The translations under genes and the position numbers were made by a program. From contig NC_077223.1 of assembly GCF_024763615.1 (NCBI RefSeq), positions 48,980,627 to 49,044,626 on the forward strand: a stretch of 64,000 bases of DNA. Reading direction: 5' to 3'. This DNA is from Phlebotomus papatasi. Lineage: Eukaryota; Arthropoda; Insecta; Diptera; Psychodidae. This document shows, piece by piece, positions 57,224 to 64,000 of the stretch (position 1 is the stretch's first letter; each line of letters opens with the position of its first letter). The notes below the pieces were generated by a model that saw only the letters and a list, made by a program, of their open reading frames with translations, had not been told where the DNA came from and searched no databases.

Positions 57224-58778
57224 CCGTCGTTGCGGGTGACTTTGCACTCGGGGGGTGACTTTGCACTCTGCTGTCCGTAAGACTTTCACAAATTCTAGCA
57301 CTTATTGATGGTCTTCGCCGATCCGGTCTACCATGTCAAAGTATATGGGGATATGTTATGTACCAAGTAAGGTACAATGATCCCCAAAAGGATTCTCATA
57401 ATTTCAGTAATAGTCAATAAAATGCCAATATAGGTATTTTGTCAAAAAACGGCTCCGTGAAAAAGTTATCTGAAGGTGCAATTCCAAAATCGATTTCAAA
57501 GTAGTAAATTGTCCAAATCTATTCTAAATTTATCTGACTAGAATAATCCACTTCGATTTTGTTCATTATTTTTACTAAAAACCTTTTTTTCACTATTATC
57601 TTCCTACGAACGCATGATTTATGTTATAAAATTGCATATCATGGTCTTTCTAAAGATTTATTATAGAAGTATTTGGCTAAAAATTATCCAATTTTGTGAG
57701 AACTTAAGATAAAATGACAGAGATCTACAAGATGGTATGGTCGCCATCTTGATTTGACGTTTCTGTCCACCATTTTGAATAACTGTCAAAACAAAAATCT
57801 CATCCGATTGAGCTGAAATTTTAGTATGTTCTAGCTGATGTCAAGGCCTTTTCAGAACATATATAAAATCCGACCTAGGTCAAGCGATTGTCTGGATATA
57901 GGGACTCCAAGTTCAAAATTTTGACATTTTCATGAATACAGAACTACATGGAGCTTCTTTTAACAAAATTGTCACAAAAAAGACAGCGCTATCGTTAGGC
58001 GATGAGATCTAACAAACAAACAGAAAGAAAAGTAATGTTTTTGTTTATAACAGCGCATTATTTGAGAATCTTATAAACTGTTTTCGCAAAGATGAAAAAT
58101 AAAAAAATTAATTAATGTACTTTTCGTTTATTTATTTTTTAATTATGTTAGAGTAAATAAATATATAAAATAAAAGTCTCAACCATTTCTAATGGTTACT
58201 GAGGCATTTCGTTTAGGTTTCAAATATTGAAAATTAAAAAATAAAGACCTCCAAAATATGAGTATTACAAAATTTTAAACTTTGAGCCTCTGTATCTAGG
58301 TAAATACTTGACGTAGACTGCAACATAAATACGTTTTGAAAAGGCCTTGGCATCAGCTACAACATACTAAAATTTCAAGCCAATCGGACTAGTTTTAGGG
58401 TTTGACAGTTATTCAAAATGACGGACAGAAACGTCAAATCAAGATGGCGACCACGTCATCTTGTAGATCTCGTGCATCTTACCCTTAGAACTGAAGATCT
58501 TCATTGTCGTTTATTATCAGAAATTGGTGATTTTTTAGTATTTATTAAAAAGTGCAAAGTCACCCGCACCTTATCCCATGTGTAAGCCTTTTTTCTTGAT
58601 TTTTTTTAACATGGTAAAATTTTATAAAATTAATGTTAGTGGCACAAAATCCATTCATTAACAACTGAATACAAATAATTTTACCCATTCACCCCCGTCC
58701 TTTCACTTTAACTATTCACTTTTAGAGGGTAAAGTTGAAAAACAGCGAAAAAACGTGCAAAGTCACCCGCAACGACGG
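57224..58778. mobile_element. 1555-bp TA-flanked element with nested palindrome
   Basis: Perfect inverted repeats of 24 bp beginning CCGTCGTTGCGGGTGACTTT, flanked by TA (57222-57223 and 58779-58780). The GGGTGACTTTGCAC motif occurs again just inside both ends (57241-57256, 58553-58566). A second, larger inverted repeat lies within: about 57705-57880 against 58310-58500 (shared blocks GATCTACAAGATGG, CATCTTGATTTGACGTTTCT, ACATACTAAAATTTCA). No transposase recognised. Confidence 0.85.
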
Positions 58779-58780
58779 TA

Positions 58781-60125
58781 TATCTTTCTTGTTAGCTGAT
58801 AAGTTAGACTCGTATTCGAGCGGTGGATTTTTTTGCCTAATTCACAACTTATTTTACAGGACGAAACGTGGTGTAGCGTACGACAAAAATGATAATTTTT
58901 GTAAAAAATTCTGCCAAAAATCAAAATTTTATTTTTTAAAAATATATCGTTCAAGTACGAGTTTAACTCAAAAGCTAGGGAATATTCAGTTTTTTTAACG
59001 TTAGATGAATTTACTCTGAGAACTTTTGTGCACCGCAAAATAAGTTTTTTTTTTTTTTTCAAAGAGATCTCCGAAAATCAGGCAACAACAATGGCCGAAT
59101 TTTTAAGATCTTAATTTGAAAATTTGAAAATTATTTGAAATGTCGTATTTTAAAATATTTAAGAACTTGAATAAAAGCAAAAATTTTTGAAGTTGAAAAG
59201 GGGGTGTAAAAGCGTCTGAGACTTTACGAGTTGCTCGAACTCCCGAGAAGGAGGTCTGCCTTATATTCTTATTTGCAAAATTTTCAGGTGCATAAAAGAC
59301 TTGTCAATTTAAATTTGTCTATAAATAATCACAAAACCATCTTGAAATTCAAAATTGCTCAAAAATTGCTCTTAAATTATTCAAGATGCAGATTTTTCCG
59401 GTGAAAGGTGTGCTGGACTACCTCCAAAATTCAATTTCAATTTATTGTTACACTTAGTGTCTTACAAATCCATAGATTTTATATTAAGACTATACAATAT
59501 ATTAAGACTATACAATTACTATCAGAAAATAATCGCCTCGGACAATTTTGAGATAAGTCAAAAACTCATGTTTTTGAAGGGGATGGCAGGAATGAGGGGT
59601 GATTTGGGTAATTTGGTTCGCTAGAGAATGTTAACTTGTGGGGATGTCTCCGAAGATCGGAAGTTGATATCCCTTACTGTTTAGGAGCCACAATGTAAAA
59701 GTGAAAAGTTGAAAAGTGGATTGTGGAAACTTCTTTTGGAGTTCGAGCAATTAAAAACCAAGAAAATATTGTCTTTTCCAGTATTTTTGACCTTCGTATC
59801 CCCGACAAGATGAAAATAGCATAGGGGAGACTGGGGCAAAAGTCACAAATCGAAAATTTCAAAATTCACTATTTTCCAAGATAAATAAGATAGAGGCTTA
59901 AATTTTTTTCCATGGATAGCTTCCATAGACCTTCTTCGATGTTGTATATTTCTTAGAATTCGAACAAGGAATTTAGAAAACAAATGGCTAACGCTAAAGT
60001 TAAAAGATTGTGTATTTTATCTCATTATCCTACATTCTAGCGTTCCTAACTAATTTCAAACAACTGATGTGTAAAAAAGTAGACCAAAACTTGACAAAAT
60101 ATCCAAAGAAAGACTAACCAAGAAG
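58781..60125. other. Non-coding DNA with repeat A fragment and a lone element end
   Basis: 59575-59765 is a diverged inverse copy of the upstream part of repeat A (GAGTTCGAGCAATTAA, TCGGAAGTTGATATCCCTTA). 59822-59870 (TA-GGGGAGACTGGGGCAAAAGT) is a single end related to the 37241 element. 58860-59050 has overlapping frames on both strands without known domains. Confidence 0.5.
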
Positions 60126-61197
60126 TAGGGGAAGTGCTTATAATTTTGGACAGTCTGCATATAAGCATCGATATCCTAAGTTTGAAGTGCCATATTTTCA
60201 ATACTAATTGACTTTTCTTGTTACTCTCTTTTCAGAAGGATTGTTTAGAAACTTGGCAAGCTATTTATCATCTCATTTTTACTAAAATTAGTTTTAATAC
60301 GTTTAAAAATGAATTGATATGTAGAGGTGAATTTGACTCTTATTTTGGACAACTTGGTTATTAATTTTTACAACTTGTCTGTAAATTTGGACAGATAATC
60401 CGCCTCAACAGGATGCCCATTGTTCTTCATTTTATGAACCAATCTTACCAAGTCCTCTTCCTGTTCATGTAAGGGAAACGTGGAATGTCACAAGAAGCCC
60501 AGAAACTTTCCATATCATTCATTAAAGTGAGTTGACTTCGGTACTCCAAGTACGTGCGGATTCGCTCATTCCCTGCCCTTTCCGGGAGCCTTTCAAGGCA
60601 TTTCTCACTGCATCTCTTTCGTAGAGATGATGCTCCTTTATTTCTCCACGCATTTGTCCAACCTAGTCATCACAAAAGCTAAAACTTCACGAAATTTCGT
60701 GAGAAAAACACCTGTCCAAAATAAGAATCATCACCTCACTGGTGAATGTCTTAAAAAATTTCCCATTTTTCACACGAAAAATCTAATTCACAAGGCAAAT
60801 CTCACTTCAGGTCAAATGTACAAATCATCAGTAACGTGAATCAACACAATATTCAATGAATATTCAATAATATCACTCAAAAACAGCGAACAAACTTTGT
60901 TAGTACTTCACCAAAACTAAATAAGACTGAAGTAAGCCACGAAGTTCTGTCATATTTCTCGTAAGCAATTGCTCACACTGAATTTTCAACAAAGCAATTT
61001 CAACTCAAATCATATTCAAATTTTAACGTATTTAGTGTTAAAATATTCCAAAAAGAACAAATATTTAGATAGAATTCATTATTCATCAAATATTGGAATA
61101 AAAATCCATCATTTTAATCAATTTATTTTTAGTGTCCAATGTTATCCTCAAAGTGTCCAAAATAAGAAACTGGACAAAATTAGAAGCATTTCCCCTA
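60126..61197 (-). mobile_element. Internally deleted pogo-like transposon, copy 2
   Basis: TA-GGGGAAGTGCTTATAATTTT to CAAAATTAGAAGCATTTCCCC-TA, the inverse of the element at 26521. The pogo-type remnant on the minus strand (about 60690-60390) reads LHEQEEDLVRLVHKMKNNGH then PVEADYLSKFTDKL, preceded by the Psq-like ALKGSRKGQGMSESARTY. Stops and frameshifts are present; the DDE domain is absent. Confidence 0.85.
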
Positions 61198-61265
61198 AGT
61201 GAACAACCTTGTAAAAATTCAAAATGAAAAATACGTTATAATTCAAAAATAAATTCCTTCAACAG

Positions 61266-61302
61266 CCACTGAAGAAGACACGATAGATGTCGAAAGCTCT
61301 GG
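61266..61302 (+). ncRNA. Hammerhead-like motif
   Basis: CACTGAAGAAG, then a GACA/TGTC stem with loop CGATAGA, then CGAAAGCTCTGG. CTGAAGA (61269-61275) fits the hammerhead core CUGANGA, and GAAA (61292-61295) follows the stem, but one extra A separates core and stem. The motif at 45136-45173 (minus) keeps the frame with a different, still paired stem. Probably a remnant of a Penelope-like element or retrozyme; activity is doubtful. Confidence 0.4.
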
Positions 61303-61380
61303 TACATTGTGTGTTTTTATTTTGGATTGCACCCAATACACCGACGCTCACCGGAAGGACATTCATGTCCTAAAAATACG

Positions 61381-61538
61381 GGTAAATATAAAAGGATCAA
61401 ATTGATCCTTTTATAATTAAATACTTTGAATCAAATTTCAAACTTTGAATGTACATTTTTCATAATAAAACATGTTAATTTGATCCATTCTTTGCAAAAG
61501 GACCAAATTTGGATCAATTTGATTCTTTAATTTTTACC
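61381..61538. mobile_element. 158-bp MITE with GGTAAA..TTGATCC arms
   Basis: Left GGTAAATATAAAAGGATCAA (61381 on) pairs with the inverse of TTGATTCTTTAATTTTTACC at the right; arms are about 28 bp with a few mismatches, and the TTGATCC motif recurs internally. Flanks do not show a convincing duplication. Confidence 0.6.
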
Positions 61539-63592
61539 AGCAGTGTGACGTGGAATTTGCTGTCTCGAAATATTTTTTTCTATAAAAATGTAATGCATTT
61601 AAAATATTGCACAGATTTTGAATTAAATTAAATTTTTGTCATGGTAAAAAAATTAAAGAAAATATGCCTTTTTGTTTTCAAGACCCACGTAACACCTTTA
61701 CTGTATTTTTCATTATAATTTTAATATGAGAGAACAGGAAAGTTTTTATTAATTGATATTTGCTTGAAATCTTAAGAAAAACATTATGTTTAATTAGGAC
61801 AGTAGAAATAAGATTTAATTGAGATGGTTATATCATTAAGAAGCCAAATTAATTCATCATATTTACGTGTGAAGGTTAAAATCTGAAAACTCCCAGAGCA
61901 GTCACAAAAAAAACCCAAATTTCCAAGATAATGCAGTGAATAGGAATTGCAGTTGAGCTTTCCAAAAGAAATTCCACCAACGTGTTACTGGGTCGATAGT
62001 GTGAGAATAAATTAAAATGCAGGCAGCGTTTCATTCGTTTGTTGAATAGCGTATTTGACAAAACTGAAAATTCATTGTTGTTACTGGATGGTTTGGTTTG
62101 GCATCAGACAGAAATTTCCAGCTAACCCCCAGACATCCCAAAAATCGGTATACGGGCAAAAACCCAACATAGCTCCGGAGTCGCCATCCAAAAAGTACAT
62201 AAGCAAAGAGGGAAAGCGACTCACGCGAATGTGGAGAAAAATGTAGAAAACACATAACCGAGGGTGGTTCTTTGACTTCTGATGGGGTATGAGTGGATGC
62301 CTGTGAAACACCAAAATGACATGAAGCAGCAACAATTTGTTTGGGGATCGGTAAAAATAGAGCCGGGAAGTTAAACGAACCGTTAAGATTTTTGTCAACT
62401 GCTCGTTACGCTTTATGGCTTATTTATTTATCAAATTTCATTGGGTGGCACTTTTCATCCCCACCCAACGATCGCCCCCACAGACAACACATTCTATATA
62501 CATTCCAATATGAGTCTTCTGCCAATTTCTATTTCTCTTGTTAGCCATACACTTATCCTGAGTATTCTGAAATATTTTCAAAAATGGTGCACTGAAAACT
62601 TCAATTCTTCAAAAACGTTTTTGTTCTTAGGATATCCTATTTGGCTATTTTTCTGGAAATTTTTGTTTTTACAAAGTTCTACAGAGTTAGATAATACAGT
62701 ATTGCGAAAGTCAACTGTAGAACTGCTATTCATGTTGTTCTGGAAAGAGTCCAGAATTACTCTTTTCAGAGAGAGAGAGAGTATGAGGAGAATTCCTGAA
62801 ATATTCCCTATTGTTAGCATGTTGTTGGTTATGTGGTTATGTGCATTTCGGATGCCGCATCATCATCCACCTGACACCTAAGCTCTCGATCTCGCAATTT
62901 ACTCATCCAAAACGCAAAATATGCCTCGTTTTAACTGAATTTACGCACACACTTTTGTTGAAAATTTCTGGCACAACATTGTGTGCGGGACTATTTGCGT
63001 TAGGAAATCGGGTGAATTTCGCATAAATAATCCATACGCACCAATTCCGTCGCGCCAGCAAGTACCCGAGAATGGTTTTACGGGATAGAGGAAAACGGGG
63101 TAATATTGATAACAAGCTGTGAGAAATGGAATTCTTTTAAAAAAAAATGTTTTAAGGAGGGTTGGTGTACAGAAAACTCTTTCAAAAAATGTGTTACTAA
63201 CAATTCCTGAAGATATACGAAACTTGTTATTTACTTATTTAGGTGACTGCAACGTCCTTTTAAGCGACCGGGCTTCTCCCACTAAACCTGCTTCAGTCCT
63301 GGCTAGAAGTAAGACTAAATTTATGCGGTCTCCAGATTTCTCCCATTCAGTTCCTGAAGGTCTCAAATTTCTAAACAGCAAACAATATTATATTACAGGG
63401 ATTTTAAAACATCATATTGATCAATTGCCCTGAATATACCATACCATACTGAATGATTCTTTTCCAAAGTTTTGTAGGATGGAAAGTTAGAACAGTTATA
63501 ATCCATAAATCTTAGGTCTGAAGAGCTTATTTAGTTATCTCCGGCATATCTTTTAGGTCAAACAAATTTCATGAAATCAAAATTCATATAAA

Positions 63593-64000
63593 GGAAAGGC
63601 TCATAATTTTGTCCAGTTTCTTATTTTGGACACTTTGAGGATAAAATTGGACAATAAAACTAAATTGATTAAAATGATGGATTTTTATTCCAATATTTGA
63701 TGAATAATGAATTTTATCTAAATATTTGTTCTTTTTGGAATATTTTAACACTAAATACGTTAAATTTTGAATATGATTTGAGTTGAAATTGCTTTGTTGA
63801 AAATTCAGTGTGAGCAATTGCTTACGAGAAATATGACAGAACTTCATGTTTACTTCAGTCTTATTTAGCTGTAGTGAAGTACTAACAATGTTTCTTCGCT
63901 TTTTTTGAGTGATATTATTGAATATTCATTGAATATTATGTTGATTCACGTTAGTGGTGATTTGTACATTTGACCTGAAGTGAGATTTGTCTTGTGAATT
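63593..64000 (+). mobile_element. Pogo-like transposon, copy 3 (cut by window end)
   Basis: From GGAAAGGCTCATAATTTTGT the sequence follows the first ~400 bases of the element at 26521, including GGACACTTTGAGGATAAAATT and the TTGATTCACGTTAGTGG block. The left end lacks the TAGGGG bases. The transposase remnant would lie beyond the window. Confidence 0.8.

Larger units (their letters stand above)
61198..63592. other. Mostly non-coding DNA
   Basis: Holds the hammerhead-like motif at 61266-61302 and a small MITE at 61381-61538 (listed separately). Frames such as 62055-62246 and 62441-62881 (+, 146 codons, hydrophobic and AT-driven) have no known domain and are not called. Confidence 0.4.

Noticed and set aside
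62441..62881. 146-codon plus-strand frame
   Set aside because: Low-information hydrophobic composition in AT-rich DNA, with overlapping frames on the other strand and no domain.
1..64000. CRISPR array, operon or prokaryotic features
   Set aside because: Composition, transposon types and splice-like signals are eukaryotic. The tandem repeats have no spacer structure and there are no cas-like genes.

Overview
The window is AT-rich eukaryotic DNA, most likely from an insect and probably a dipteran. The evidence is the mix of mobile elements (a CR1/L2-like LINE with a PHD-finger ORF1, mariner, pogo/Tigger and hAT relics, foldback elements, and TA-target MITEs) and short candidate introns with fly-like splice sites. 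No complete host gene is recognisable, so the window reads as intergenic or large-intron DNA rebuilt by transposons.

Layout. 1-3920 is plain AT-rich DNA, followed by one possible 51-base cassette exon at 3921-3971. An apparently full-length non-LTR retrotransposon lies at 4437-9616 with both ORFs open (ORF1 4525-5418, ORF2 5670-8528), a T-rich inter-ORF spacer and a TATC-repeat tail. A mariner relic (9962-10615) and a truncated SINE (13866-14026) follow. 14534-15397 and three ~255-bp copies (17488, 24838, 48771) are TA-flanked MITEs with CACTGAG or CACCGAG ends. A complete but degenerate mariner with 24-bp inverted repeats is at 20175-21287. Foldback-like elements with arms made of a 15-bp minisatellite lie at 21749-22020, 41064-41348 and 46461-47387, each with a target-site duplication. 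Many elements with GGGG(A)-type ends and TA flanks lie between 22 kb and the window end; two subfamilies still carry pogo-type transposase pieces (26521-27578 and its copies, and 37241-39174). Other items are two 632-bp elements with 3-bp duplications (one nested in a Tigger-like element), a tRNA-derived SINE split by a TA element, two hAT-type MITEs, a five-to-six-unit 325-bp tandem array (51128-53142), a ~30-bp minisatellite (50512-50830) and a likely Maf nucleotide-pyrophosphatase pseudogene fragment (34440-34754).

The sequence story is one of nested insertion. Direct comparison of filled and empty sites inside the window fixes several element boundaries to the base (SINE/TA element, foldback/repeat A, hAT MITE/palindromic MITE). 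Only the LINE looks capable of encoding its own proteins; all DNA transposons seen here are broken or internally deleted and would need transposase from elsewhere.
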